NCBI GenBank assembly: GCA_049671305.1
Contig: JBATUR010000104.1
Span: 11,276 to 75,275 of the forward strand
Origin: CADCTM01 sp049671305
GTDB lineage: Bacteria > Cyanobacteriota > Cyanobacteriia > Cyanobacteriales > Coleofasciculaceae
Direction of reading: 5' to 3'
DNA length: 64,000 nt
Shown here: piece by piece, positions 34,962 to 43,887 of the stretch
Layout: every line of letters starts with the position of its first letter
Position numbering within the stretch: position 1 is the first letter of the stretch
Position numbers and translations under genes: made by a program
Notes under the pieces: model-generated
What the model was told of the DNA's origin: nothing
Seen by the model: the letters and a program-made list of their open reading frames with translations, nothing else
Databases searched by the model: none

Positions 34962-36971
34962 CTAATAACTTAAATAGGTATAACTTCCTAAACTGCGTTC
35001 GTAGTTTTGTAACAAGCGCTGTGCTTCTGCTAAGGTGATGCGGTTCTCTTGTAAAGCTTTTTCGGTGCGACGGCGGATACTTTCTACTAAGTCTTCAGCG
35101 TCGTACTGTACATAACCCAAAACTTCTTTTACCGTGTCGCCTTTGACAACTTGTTCAATTTCATAACCTCTTGGTGTCAATTGGATATGAACCGTATTAG
35201 TATCGCCAAACAAGTTATGTAAATTACCCATGACTTCCTGATAAGCACCTGCCAAGAAAAGTCCTAAGTAATAAGGCTCTTTTGTCGCTTCAGCTTTTAG
35301 GGGATGAAGTTCTAAAACTGATTTAACATCCCGCAGGTCAATAAATTGGTTAATCTTACCATCGCTATCACAGGTAAGATCGGCTAATGTCCCACGTCTT
35401 GTTGGTTCTTCATCAAGGCGATGGATCGGCATAATGGGAAATAATTGCTCAATTGCCCAAGCATCTGGCACTGATTGAAACACCGAAAGGTTGATGTAAT
35501 AAACTGACGCCATGCTTTTTTCCAAGTCTTCCAAGTCGTCGGGGACGTAATCTTGAGTACGAGAAATTTCTAGAATTTTTTGACAACAAGCCCAGTATAA
35601 TTGCTCGGCTCTTGCTCGTTGAATTAAGGTCAGATAACCAAGACTAAATAGGCTTTTGGCTTCTTCGTTGAATTGAATGGCGTCGTGATAGGCTTCTTGG
35701 TAGTTTTCCAGACTCAGGGTTTGGTAAGTTTCCCAAAGATTACGGATGATCAGATGTTCTTTTTCTTGTAGTGGTGTGGGAGTTTGGGAATGGACATCAC
35801 TTGTGCCAAGTACATCGAAGATTAGCACCGATTGATGGGAAGCGATCGCTCTGCCACTTTCACTAATCAAAACTGGCACTGGCAACTGACGCCCTTCACA
35901 AGCTTCTTTAACCTCGGCAACTATGTCGTTGGCGTAATTTTGCATATTATAGTTTTTCGAGGCGTGGAAGTTGGTTTTTGAGCCATCGTAGTCGATTCCT
36001 AAGCCACCACCGACATCGAGGTATTGCATATTTGCGCCCATTGCACTTAATTCCACATAAATCTGGCTAGCTTCTCGTATGGCGTCTTTGATTACACCAA
36101 TTGCTGAAATTTGTGAGCCAATATGGAAGTGCAACAGTTGTAAGCAATTGAGCATTCCTTCTGCTTTTAGTTGATCAACAACGCTCAAGATTTCGGGAAT
36201 TGTTAAACCAAATTTAGCGCGATCGCCGGCACTATCTCCCCAACGACCGGTGCCTTTGGTACTAAGTTTTGCTCTAACTCCCAACATTGGCTCAATTCCT
36301 AGTTGACGTGAGCATTCAATTACTAATTGCACTTCTTCGAGTTGTTCAAGCACAATTAGGGGTTTCTGCCCTAATCGGGTTGCCAAAAGTGCAGTTTCAA
36401 TATACTCAAAGTCTTTGTAACCATTACAAACTAGTAAAGCATCAGGAGTTTTGAGAGTTGCCAGAGCAATCATCAATTCTGGCTTAGAACCCGCTTCTAG
36501 ACCAAATTGATACGGTTGACCAAAACGCACCAAATCTTCAACGAGATGGCGTTGCTGGTTACATTTGACAGGAAAGACGCCTTGATATTTGCCTTGGTAA
36601 CTATAACGAGCGATCGCTTTGGCAAAACAAGCATTTAAGCGCTCAATGCGGTCTTCTAAAATATCAGAAAATCGAATCAGTAAAGGTAGTCCTAAATTGC
36701 GTTGCTGTAGAGATTCAACTAGTTCAAATAAATCGAGAGAACCACCGCGATCGCCTTTGGGAGAAACTGTAACATGACCTGCGGCATTAATCGAAAAGTA
36801 AGGCTCTCCCCAGCCTTGAATACGATAAAGTTTTTCGCTATCTTCAATTTTCCAAACAGGCTCTTTGGGTTGAGCTAAAGCGGGGACATGGCTTAATTGT
36901 GGCTGGGGTTGCTCTGGGTTGGCAGCTTCTGCCTCTAATGAATTGCCGACTGTGGAATTTATGATCCCCAT
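34962..36971 (-). CDS. speA: Biosynthetic arginine decarboxylase
   Basis: Decarboxylates arginine to agmatine, the entry to putrescine/spermidine synthesis, and uses PLP. 669 residues from ATG at 36971, chosen for the AGGA five bases before it; an extension to 37007 lacks one. Markers of the SpeA-type alanine-racemase-fold enzyme include YQGVFPVKCNQQRHLVEDLV (PLP lysine), GTGRWGDSAGDRAKFGL, LHFHIGSQIS, YLDVGGGLGIDYDG and the C-terminal half with PYYLGLFLAGAYQEVMGNLH NLFGDTN. Length is normal. Confidence 0.96.
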   Translation of the reverse strand: MGIINSTVGNSLEAEAANPEQPQPQLSHVPALAQPKEPVWKIEDSEKLYRIQGWGEPYFSINAAGHVTVSPKGDRGGSLDLFELVESLQQRNLGLPLLIRFSDILEDRIERLNACFAKAIARYSYQGKYQGVFPVKCNQQRHLVEDLVRFGQPYQFGLEAGSKPELMIALATLKTPDALLVCNGYKDFEYIETALLATRLGQKPLIVLEQLEEVQLVIECSRQLGIEPMLGVRAKLSTKGTGRWGDSAGDRAKFGLTIPEILSVVDQLKAEGMLNCLQLLHFHIGSQISAIGVIKDAIREASQIYVELSAMGANMQYLDVGGGLGIDYDGSKTNFHASKNYNMQNYANDIVAEVKEACEGRQLPVPVLISESGRAIASHQSVLIFDVLGTSDVHSQTPTPLQEKEHLIIRNLWETYQTLSLENYQEAYHDAIQFNEEAKSLFSLGYLTLIQRARAEQLYWACCQKILEISRTQDYVPDDLEDLEKSMASVYYINLSVFQSVPDAWAIEQLFPIMPIHRLDEEPTRRGTLADLTCDSDGKINQFIDLRDVKSVLELHPLKAEATKEPYYLGLFLAGAYQEVMGNLHNLFGDTNTVHIQLTPRGYEIEQVVKGDTVKEVLGYVQYDAEDLVESIRRRTEKALQENRITLAEAQRLLQNYERSLGSYTYLSY

Positions 36972-37169
36972 ATTTTTCCTGGTTAAATTACTGATGGCGA
37001 TTGCCAATGTAGCGCATCTTTAGGGATATGGAGATTTTTCACGAGAACAGGAGAGAGAATCGGTAGCCGTGCTAGAATTCCGTTTTACGGGAGTAAAAAT
37101 CCTTGTAAAATCGAAACTAGATCACGGATCATGTTTCAAAACTTATAAACTTGACCGCTAGGGGCGTCG

Positions 37170-37748
37170 ATGCTCAACCCATCTGATCATTCTCCTGAAC
37201 AGCTAGACAATTCACACCCTCTCAAACAGTTGATTCAAAAACATCCATTTCTGTTTTGGGGGGGACTTTGGACAAGCTTAATTTTTGTTGGTAGTTTTGC
37301 GGCTCTGGGTTTGTTAACTCCAGGACCAATGGAACAAGATACACCAAAGCCAACACCTGCACCAGCCGCCGTTCAGATTTCTACACCAAGAGAAGACTTA
37401 TCATTATCGTTGTTCGCGGCGATCGCTATTGGTTGTGCCTCTGGTTCTTTTTTGTTTGTTTATATTCTCAAAAATTCGGCTCGCAGTCATCAAGCTTCGA
37501 GACGCCTCAATTCTCCTGCCACAATTACCAAGAAACGACGGCAGGTAAAAAAACGCCCAGTTGCTAAAGTCAGACAAACTGCCACTACAACAGCAATAAG
37601 TCCGCTAGCATCTGAGCAAAAACGTTCTCAGATTACGGTTTTATCACCAGAGGAAAGCCATCCTCTCGACCAAGGTGATGATAGTTTGGCGAATTTGCTA
37701 GATTTACGCAAGCGTCAGTCTCTAGATTCTTTAATGGGAAGAAGGTAA
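37170..37748 (+). CDS. Hypothetical protein with two membrane helices and a basic tail
   Basis: 192 residues from ATG 37170. A polar N-terminus leads to a helix at about 29-50 (FWGGLWTSLIFVGSFAALGL), a Pro/Thr-rich external loop, and a second helix at about 75-97 (LFAAIAIGCASGSFLFVYIL). A basic cytoplasmic-looking tail (RRQVKKRPVAKVRQ) ends DLRKRQSLDSLMGRR. No family recognised. Convergent with the CHAT-TPR gene. Confidence 0.6.
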   Translation: MLNPSDHSPEQLDNSHPLKQLIQKHPFLFWGGLWTSLIFVGSFAALGLLTPGPMEQDTPKPTPAPAAVQISTPREDLSLSLFAAIAIGCASGSFLFVYILKNSARSHQASRRLNSPATITKKRRQVKKRPVAKVRQTATTTAISPLASEQKRSQITVLSPEESHPLDQGDDSLANLLDLRKRQSLDSLMGRR

Positions 37749-37778
37749 GCAAGGGCGTAATCAACTTAGCGTGCCTAT

Positions 37779-40250
37779 TTATTTAGCGCCTATTGTTGAT
37801 CGCCAATCTTTGATCGTTTTTGCTGTCCAAAGCCAGTTTTGGTTCAATGCTTCTGGACTAAAATCAGTCGGTGCATCTTTTAAAACTTTTTGACGCAGCT
37901 TGCGCGACTCACTTAACAAGCTAGCTCGTTTGGCAGCCGCTTGTTTTTGAGCTGATTGCCGTAGTCCCATTGCTAATCCAGCATATATGGTCAGGGCTGC
38001 TTTTTTCACCGGGGCAGCTTGTGCCTCGGTTTTGCCTTTGGTGTCTTCCAGCAGGTAGAGGGCATCAAACCAAGCTTGGTTAGCTCGCTCAAAGTTATCT
38101 TCGCCGTAGTAGGCAAAACCAAGTGCTGTTAGATATGCCGAATTTTTGGGTTGTGCTTTGTGTGCAGTTTCCCAATAACGTCGGGCATCACTGATATTAA
38201 AGTCTCTACTGTCTTTTTTGACAAACTGCCACGCCAAACGCCCTCTTAAATAACTAACTTCTGGTTTGTCAATTTGGGATTTTGGTACAACATCTAGGGC
38301 GGCTTTGGCTTGGGGTAAGGCTTCCCGGTTTAGTAATTCTTCAACGCTTTTTTGTCCGGTTGCCAAATTTCCCTGACTTAGTTGTTGAATAGCATCAGCC
38401 GTTAGTTTGGAAGTCTCGGTGGTTTTTAAGTTTACAGGGGAACTTGTCCCATCTAATGATTCTTGAGCCACCGGTAGATTAACTAAATTGTTAGTTTGAG
38501 GCTTGTTAAAAAGTAACCAAGTCCCCAAAAGAGCGATCGCCATTGCCCCAGTTGCCCCCAATAACAACCATTGCTTGGGTATCGCTTGTACACGTCGCCA
38601 AAATGGAGGCGTTGTCTTTGCTTGCCTATTATGGGGGTTGACAATATTCTGTTGTTGTGCTGGGGCAGGGGAATGAGTTGGCAGCGCTACTGCCGAAGAC
38701 GGTGGCAATTCCTGATTAACAAAATCTGGCAGTGGAGGTGCTGGGTTATTAACCACAGGCGTCACCTCACCACCAACTGGCTTAGAATCAAGCTGAGTCA
38801 ACAAATCTCGAATAAAGGCTGAGGTATCATCAGCATCAGGATCGTTAGGTTCTAAATCATCCTCATCGGCTAAACTACCATCCATATCATCATCAAAATC
38901 ATCCTGCTCAGTCAAAAACTGGGTAGGAGTGAGTCGTGATGGTTGCCCAAATAAAGAGTCAGCATTTGGCAATGGCGATTCTAGAGGATCATCTAGTGTA
39001 AACAGTTGCTCGCGGTTCTGAGCGACATCAGCAAAACTAGTTAAAAATCCATCAAATTCGGGATGGAGATAAAGCACCGGCAAAGCCCAATACAATTGAT
39101 TGGAGCCATAAGCCGCAATCAGTCCCTGCCGCGCCCTACTCAGGCTTAGATCAATCGGGTAGCCTTGATTGAGGTTACGATACAGCAGGCGCGTTAAGGT
39201 TAGGGCAACTTCATCAGGAATACGCTCTGCCATCGCCAAGACGGCGGGAATACCCCGTTTCACTAAAGCTTCTGCTAAATTCTTATCTTGATTGGAGTCG
39301 CCTTGGTTGGCGATATAAGCGCCGCGACAGGAGTTGAAGACGGCGAGTTGAACGCCATTATTCACTAATAAGCCAGCTAAGTCATCACCGTTGAGGGTTT
39401 CCGTTAAGCCGGTGCGATCGCTAACTAAGTAAACATCACCGCCAGAATCGCCTAAATTACTATGCCCAGAATAGTGAAAAACTTGATACTGCCCTTGTTC
39501 TAGTGCCTGGGTGAGGCGTTCCCGCCCTGGTTGAGCGAGAATAGTTAATTGAATAGCTGGCGGTTCATTCGGGGAACGGGCTTTTAATTCTTCTTGCAGG
39601 TGACTTGCTTCTGCTGCAAGTTCCAAGCTTTCCTGGTCACTTGGACCTGCAATCACCATTAAAATTTTGAGTGGTTGGTGAGGTTTGCTGGAAGCATAAG
39701 CAGGGTGGCGGAAATCTGGACCTAATTGGTAGCGAGAGAAAGCAACATCAGTACCAGTTGCCAAAGGGCGATCGCCTGCGTGTAATACTTCCCAGGGCAG
39801 CCTAGGTAAGGTTGTGCCTTTTAGTCCCAGGCGCAGACGGAGGACAGAGCGTTGATTTTGAGCGATCGCTTGTGCCATCATCCAGCTATCACGCAGGCTA
39901 CCTTGAAACAGAGCATTATAAAGTTGTTGACCCAGCGCCACCAAATTCAGCGACGATTGACTAACCGGCTCATCCCATTCTGGCAGGAAAAAAATATCAT
40001 CTCCAAAGCTGGAATTTCCTTGCAAAACGCCCAAAAGCGGGTCATTCATCAACTGCCGTGCCGAAAGTAGCCAATCATCTACAGACCAACGAACTTGTTC
40101 TTCCGCCAAGGGAACCCCCGGCGCCACTCGTTCAATACGCACCAGGTAGTCATCACCCCCTAGGGGAGTAACAGAAATGTGAAATTCTTGCGCCACTGTT
40201 ACTGGGTCACTCTTACTCAATAATTTTAAAGGTTTTAGTTGCTTTAACAA
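37779..40250 (-). CDS. CHAT-domain (caspase-like) membrane protein with TPR C-terminus
   Basis: 823 residues. Residues about 190-410 form a CHAT domain (caspase-HetF-associated peptidase) with the putative catalytic pair FHYSGHS (His259/His263 region) and FNSCRGA (Cys308). An acidic linker (about 440-490, DDFDDDMDGSLADEDDLEPN) and a Pro-rich stretch precede one membrane helix (about 560-580, LLLGATGAMAIALLGTWLLF). The C-terminal 200 residues carry TPR-like helical repeats. The CHAT domain is thus placed on the other side of the membrane from the repeats. CHAT proteases in cyanobacteria include HetF-like and effector proteases of immune systems; the target is unknown. Confidence 0.85.
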   Translation of the reverse strand: MLKQLKPLKLLSKSDPVTVAQEFHISVTPLGGDDYLVRIERVAPGVPLAEEQVRWSVDDWLLSARQLMNDPLLGVLQGNSSFGDDIFFLPEWDEPVSQSSLNLVALGQQLYNALFQGSLRDSWMMAQAIAQNQRSVLRLRLGLKGTTLPRLPWEVLHAGDRPLATGTDVAFSRYQLGPDFRHPAYASSKPHQPLKILMVIAGPSDQESLELAAEASHLQEELKARSPNEPPAIQLTILAQPGRERLTQALEQGQYQVFHYSGHSNLGDSGGDVYLVSDRTGLTETLNGDDLAGLLVNNGVQLAVFNSCRGAYIANQGDSNQDKNLAEALVKRGIPAVLAMAERIPDEVALTLTRLLYRNLNQGYPIDLSLSRARQGLIAAYGSNQLYWALPVLYLHPEFDGFLTSFADVAQNREQLFTLDDPLESPLPNADSLFGQPSRLTPTQFLTEQDDFDDDMDGSLADEDDLEPNDPDADDTSAFIRDLLTQLDSKPVGGEVTPVVNNPAPPLPDFVNQELPPSSAVALPTHSPAPAQQQNIVNPHNRQAKTTPPFWRRVQAIPKQWLLLGATGAMAIALLGTWLLFNKPQTNNLVNLPVAQESLDGTSSPVNLKTTETSKLTADAIQQLSQGNLATGQKSVEELLNREALPQAKAALDVVPKSQIDKPEVSYLRGRLAWQFVKKDSRDFNISDARRYWETAHKAQPKNSAYLTALGFAYYGEDNFERANQAWFDALYLLEDTKGKTEAQAAPVKKAALTIYAGLAMGLRQSAQKQAAAKRASLLSESRKLRQKVLKDAPTDFSPEALNQNWLWTAKTIKDWRSTIGAK

Positions 40251-40630
40251 GTTACGAAGAGTCCATATCTATATTTACTTATAGATTCATTTGATTGTGA
40301 TAAGTTTCCGTATTATTTGGTTGAAGTAAAATCACAACTAATTTAAGCAAAACCACTAGTTGAACTATTTAGGTAAAATTTGTCCGGATTATCATATACC
40401 CAAATGGAAGAGTGGAATGGTAGATGCACCCTGATTGACATTCCCTGGTTCACCGGTTTGAGCTAGGGATTTTTTTTGTAGGTTAAATAAAGAACCTCTG
40501 CGGCATTGTTTGATCTCAAAGAACCTCTCTCCTACAAGGAAAGGGGAACAGGATTTAAGAGTCAATAAAAATTATCAATTACTCTTACTCCCCCTTCCCT
40601 GGCAGGGAAGGGGGCGGGGGGTTAGGTCTT
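40251..40630. other. Intergenic region with small RNA candidate and palindromic repeats
   Basis: Between the CHAT gene and the small gene at 40631. It carries small-RNA candidate copy 2 (40383-40477). It then has two palindromic C/T-rich elements: CTCTCCTACAAGGAAAGGGG near 40525 and CCCCCTTCCCTGGCAGGGAA near 40591-40615, of the dispersed family. Confidence 0.6.
40383..40477 (+). ncRNA. Candidate small RNA, copy 2
   Basis: TCCGGAT (40383-40389), 28 bases, then the core TGGTAGATGCACCCTGATT (40418-40436). A hairpin follows, TCCCTGGTTCA (40442-40452) with TGAGCTAGGGA (40459-40469), using G-U pairs, then eight T residues: a good intrinsic terminator. The core and the spacing equal those of copy 1 at 24311-24396, while the flanks, terminator stem and neighbours differ. 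A TATCAT box at 40390-40395 may be the -10, giving a transcript of about 80 nt. Confidence 0.62.
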
Positions 40631-40855
40631 TTATTCCCTCACTTCAAAAGACAGCACTTCCAACACTGGACCAATCATGGCAAAAGTCATCACATCATCG
40701 CGTACCTCACCTTTCACCATTACTTTTAAGTCCGCTTTCTTCAACTCCGATGGCGCATCCTTCAGTTCATAAGTGTCGCCATCTTCGCTAACTAGTGCCC
40801 AAGTTCCGGGTCCAAAACCTTTACGTTCGATGACACCATTTACTTTAATACTCAT
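40631..40855 (-). CDS. Small conserved protein coupled to the subtilisin gene
   Basis: 74 residues from ATG at 40855, with AAAGGAG upstream; a longer frame reaching 40903 is rejected. The sequence MSIKVNGVIERKGFGPGTWA LVSEDGDTYELKDAPSELKK has the beat of a small beta-barrel (OB- or SH3-like), ending VLEVLSFEVRE. Its ATG overlaps the TGA of the upstream subtilisin gene (ATGA), so the two are translationally coupled. A function tied to the protease is possible but unproven. No signal peptide is visible. Confidence 0.65.
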   Translation of the reverse strand: MSIKVNGVIERKGFGPGTWALVSEDGDTYELKDAPSELKKADLKVMVKGEVRDDVMTFAMIGPVLEVLSFEVRE

Positions 40856-42621
40856 ATAGTTTGCTCCTTTGGTTTGACGGCTAAATAAGCAAGTCCAAAG
40901 CACAATAAGGCATTAATCACCAAATATCCTTGGGCGATAACGCCAGTACCCAACCACATCACATTAGGTGCAACAAAGGCACTAACAGCTAAACAACTGG
41001 CAACACCGAGTGCCGAACCAATTGCCACCCATTTCCAGGAATTGTGTCCTAAAAATAGCGCCACTAAGATAAAAGGAATCAAGACGCTGGCAAAAATCGG
41101 GTTTAGCGCACTGCTGCCTTGAATAGTGCTGCCCAATTCTGGAATTGAACTACCCATAACACGGAAGGGCCACTGCGGCAGGTCAAAGATATAGAAACTC
41201 CGCAGGAAAAATAAGCCAGAACTTCCTGCTGTTAAGCCCGTAAATAGCGACCAACTCCAAGCAAAGGGGAAGTAATTTCGCAAGATGAAGGCAAGCAGAT
41301 AAGAACCGATTACCATGCCGATTTTTGGCAATAACATAAGTGTGCCACCATCAATCCAGAAGCGGGGATTGAGATAACCGTTGTCGCGTAACCAGCGGAA
41401 GAAGTCACGGAAGGTTATTTGTCCACGCACAGCTAAATTTACGGCGGCGGCGGCGTCAAGATGACCTGCACCAAAATGGTTTAGGGGGTCTTCTTTGACG
41501 ACTCGTGAGGACTGTTTGAGGACTTGCAGAATTTCATCGGGTTCTGTGATGCCTGCGGCTTTAACTAATGCGGCAACTCCGGCAACGTGTGGTGCTGCCA
41601 TGCTGGTGCCTTGATAGCCTTCAAAGATGCTTTCGCCGGTTTCTGGGTTGATGGTTTCTTGCAGAATTTTACCAGCTTCACTACCACCAGGGGCGGCAAT
41701 ATCAACACCTGCACCGAAGTTGGAGTAGGGTGCTTTTATGCCCACTGAGTCGAGGGCAGCAACGCCGATAACGCGGGGATAGCGGGCTGGGTAGGAGGCG
41801 GAGTTTTGATTGGAATTGCCAGCCGCAGCGATGATGGTGACGCCTTTGGAGTGGGCATAATTAATGGCTTCTTCCATGAGTTGGCTTTCACCAGGACCGC
41901 CTAAGCTCATGTTAATTACATCAGCTTGGTTGTCGGCGGCAAAACGAATGGCTTCGGCAATATCGGCAACTGTGCCACCACCAGATGCGCCTAAGACTTT
42001 TAAGGGCATGAGGCTGGCTTCGTAGGCAATGCCGGCGACACCGTAGTTATTATTGGTAGATTGGGCAATTGTACCGGCGACGTGGGTGCCGTGCCCAGCA
42101 TCGTCGTAGGCTTCAACTTTGTCGTCAACGAAGTTATAGCCTTTGACAAATTTGGTTTCTTTTAAGTCGGGTACGGGGCTGATACCGGTATCGATAACGG
42201 CAACGGTGATGCCACTACCTTTGGTTTCGTCCCATGCTGGTTCTATGTTGATGCTGCGGAGGTTCCATTGTTTGCCGTATTCGGGATCGTTGGGAACTTC
42301 AAAGGCGCTATAGATGTAGTTGGGTTCGATGTATTCTGTGAATTTACCGACGCCTGCTTTTTTGAGTTGGGCGATGGTTGTGCGATCGCCTTTGGCAATA
42401 TACACATTGTCAGCTTTGGAAAATTCACTATTTAGTTGTGGTGCAAGGTTGTACTTGCTTATCAGTAGGTTTACTTCTTGGTCAATTTCTGCTGCTGGAA
42501 TATCTTCGCGAAAGTCCAGCACAATCGAGTTAAATTCGCCTTGGTTGGCTAATCCTTGAAAGTTGGACAGGGCAAAACCTAGCCCAAAGACAAATAAACA
42601 TATTATCAAAAACTTTCTCAT
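40852..42621 (-). CDS. Subtilisin-family (S8) protease with C-terminal membrane domain
   Basis: 589 residues. A signal peptide (about 1-26) and a propeptide-like segment (28-105) precede the S8 catalytic domain. The triad is Asp144 (VIDTG), His177 (GHGTHVAG) and Ser340 (GTSMAAPHVAG), with oxyanion Asn269 (AAGNSNQ). The catalytic domain ends near 395. About 190 residues then form four to five hydrophobic helices (SYLLAFILRNYFPFAW, LIPFILVALFLG, ALGVASCLAVSAFV, LVINALLCFGLAYLAV). The enzyme is therefore exported yet tethered in the membrane, unlike typical secreted subtilisins. A coupled 74-residue gene follows directly. Confidence 0.92.
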   Translation of the reverse strand: MRKFLIICLFVFGLGFALSNFQGLANQGEFNSIVLDFREDIPAAEIDQEVNLLISKYNLAPQLNSEFSKADNVYIAKGDRTTIAQLKKAGVGKFTEYIEPNYIYSAFEVPNDPEYGKQWNLRSINIEPAWDETKGSGITVAVIDTGISPVPDLKETKFVKGYNFVDDKVEAYDDAGHGTHVAGTIAQSTNNNYGVAGIAYEASLMPLKVLGASGGGTVADIAEAIRFAADNQADVINMSLGGPGESQLMEEAINYAHSKGVTIIAAAGNSNQNSASYPARYPRVIGVAALDSVGIKAPYSNFGAGVDIAAPGGSEAGKILQETINPETGESIFEGYQGTSMAAPHVAGVAALVKAAGITEPDEILQVLKQSSRVVKEDPLNHFGAGHLDAAAAVNLAVRGQITFRDFFRWLRDNGYLNPRFWIDGGTLMLLPKIGMVIGSYLLAFILRNYFPFAWSWSLFTGLTAGSSGLFFLRSFYIFDLPQWPFRVMGSSIPELGSTIQGSSALNPIFASVLIPFILVALFLGHNSWKWVAIGSALGVASCLAVSAFVAPNVMWLGTGVIAQGYLVINALLCFGLAYLAVKPKEQTI

Positions 42622-42786
42622 GGCAACCCGTCCGTCGCGCCAGTTTGTATCACTACGATAGCTTATACCTTTGTTGGCGGTGTCCCAAACATTTAAGTTT
42701 TACGATTTTGCTACCCCAACCAGGCTGCGAGAAACTTGCATAATCTAATAAACTAGGCATTATTAAGCCGCTATGGAGCTAAATCT

Positions 42787-43374
42787 ATGGATGTGGCGAT
42801 AATTACTTTGCCTCCTACTCTCGAATTGATGATTGATTTGACTGATGAGCAGTTTTTTGAACTTTGTCAGAAAAATCGTGATTATCGATTTGAACGTACT
42901 GCACAAGGAGAATTAATCATTATGCCACCAACTGGCAGTGAAACTGGAAATCATAACGGCAAAATAACTCAGCGATTGATGAATTGGGCAGATACCAATG
43001 AATTAGGAATTGTTTTCGACTCTTCTACGGGTTTTAAATTACCTAATGGTGCAAATCGTTCTCCTGATGCTTCTTGGATAAAAATTGAAAGATGGAATGC
43101 TTTAACTGCTGAACAACAAGGTAAATTTGCACCAATTTGTCCTGATTTTGTGGTGGAATTACTCTCCCCGACTGATTCTTTGTCAACAACAAGAAAGAAA
43201 ATGCAGGAATATATAGATAATGGTGCAAAACTAGGCTGGTTACTGAATCGAAAAAACCAACAAGTAGAAATTTATCGTCCAGGTCAGCCTGTGGAAATAT
43301 TACAATCTCCTAGTAGTTTATCAGGGGAAGATCTCATGCCTGGATTTAACTTAAAACTTCAAGGAATTCTCTAA
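42787..43374 (+). CDS. Uma2-family (DUF820) putative endonuclease
   Basis: 195 residues. The Uma2 fold is a PD-(D/E)XK-like nuclease. The signatures are LMIDLTDEQFFELCQKNRDY, MPPTGSETGNHNG, RSPDASWI (Asp), VVELLSPTDS (Glu) and KMQEYIDNGAKLGWLLN with the Lys before it. The D-E-K set appears intact. These genes are abundant and mobile in cyanobacteria; their biological role is unresolved. It is followed after four bases by the next gene, so probably co-transcribed. Confidence 0.88.
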   Translation: MDVAIITLPPTLELMIDLTDEQFFELCQKNRDYRFERTAQGELIIMPPTGSETGNHNGKITQRLMNWADTNELGIVFDSSTGFKLPNGANRSPDASWIKIERWNALTAEQQGKFAPICPDFVVELLSPTDSLSTTRKKMQEYIDNGAKLGWLLNRKNQQVEIYRPGQPVEILQSPSSLSGEDLMPGFNLKLQGIL

Positions 43375-43378
43375 ATTT

Positions 43379-43810
43379 ATGATACACGGTTTACTTTGGC
43401 TACCTTTATTATTTGCTTTTTTCTGGCTAGCTTGGTCAGGTTGGAATGAATATCAAAAAATTGAAGCTTATCGCAATTGGGCAGGGGATTTTGAGCGAGC
43501 AAAGTATGATATATATGCAGTTTTAGGACAAAAAGGTGATGATTTAACCTGGGGAAAACCAACCCGCAAGAGTCCAATTGATTTACAAACTTTTTCTTTG
43601 AAAGAAGTTAAAAAGATTAATTTATTAGTAGATGGCAAAGCTGTTGATTTAGAAAAATTGCCGAATAAAGGTCGAGAAATCGCTTTGGAATTTGTTTTGT
43701 CAGATGCCGAATCAATTAAAATTCCCTTTACCGAGATTCCCCTTGCTGCTGAATGGGGAAAGTTTTTACAAAAAGAATTTCAACGTTTACATCCGGAACC
43801 CTCAAATTAA
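43379..43810 (+). CDS. Hypothetical membrane-anchored protein
   Basis: 143 residues from ATG at 43379, four bases after the Uma2 stop. One N-terminal helix (about 4-21, GLLWLPLLFAFFWLAWSG) would anchor it. The remainder is soluble with an alternating alpha/beta pattern (VLGQKGDDLTWGKPTRKSPI; LLVDGKAVDLEKLPNKGREI). No motif recognised; orientation of the soluble part is unclear. Confidence 0.5.
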   Translation: MIHGLLWLPLLFAFFWLAWSGWNEYQKIEAYRNWAGDFERAKYDIYAVLGQKGDDLTWGKPTRKSPIDLQTFSLKEVKKINLLVDGKAVDLEKLPNKGREIALEFVLSDAESIKIPFTEIPLAAEWGKFLQKEFQRLHPEPSN

Positions 43811-43887
43811 ATTTGTAGTCAATAGTTATGGAGGAATTCACCCAAATTGTTCAATTTTCTTAAAGAAAAGGGTGAGCAATTTTTTCA

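Noticed and set aside
40500..40630. C/T-rich palindromes near 40520-40620 considered as terminators of the small-RNA candidate
   Set aside because: The small RNA already ends in a good terminator at 40442-40477; these belong to the dispersed repeat family.
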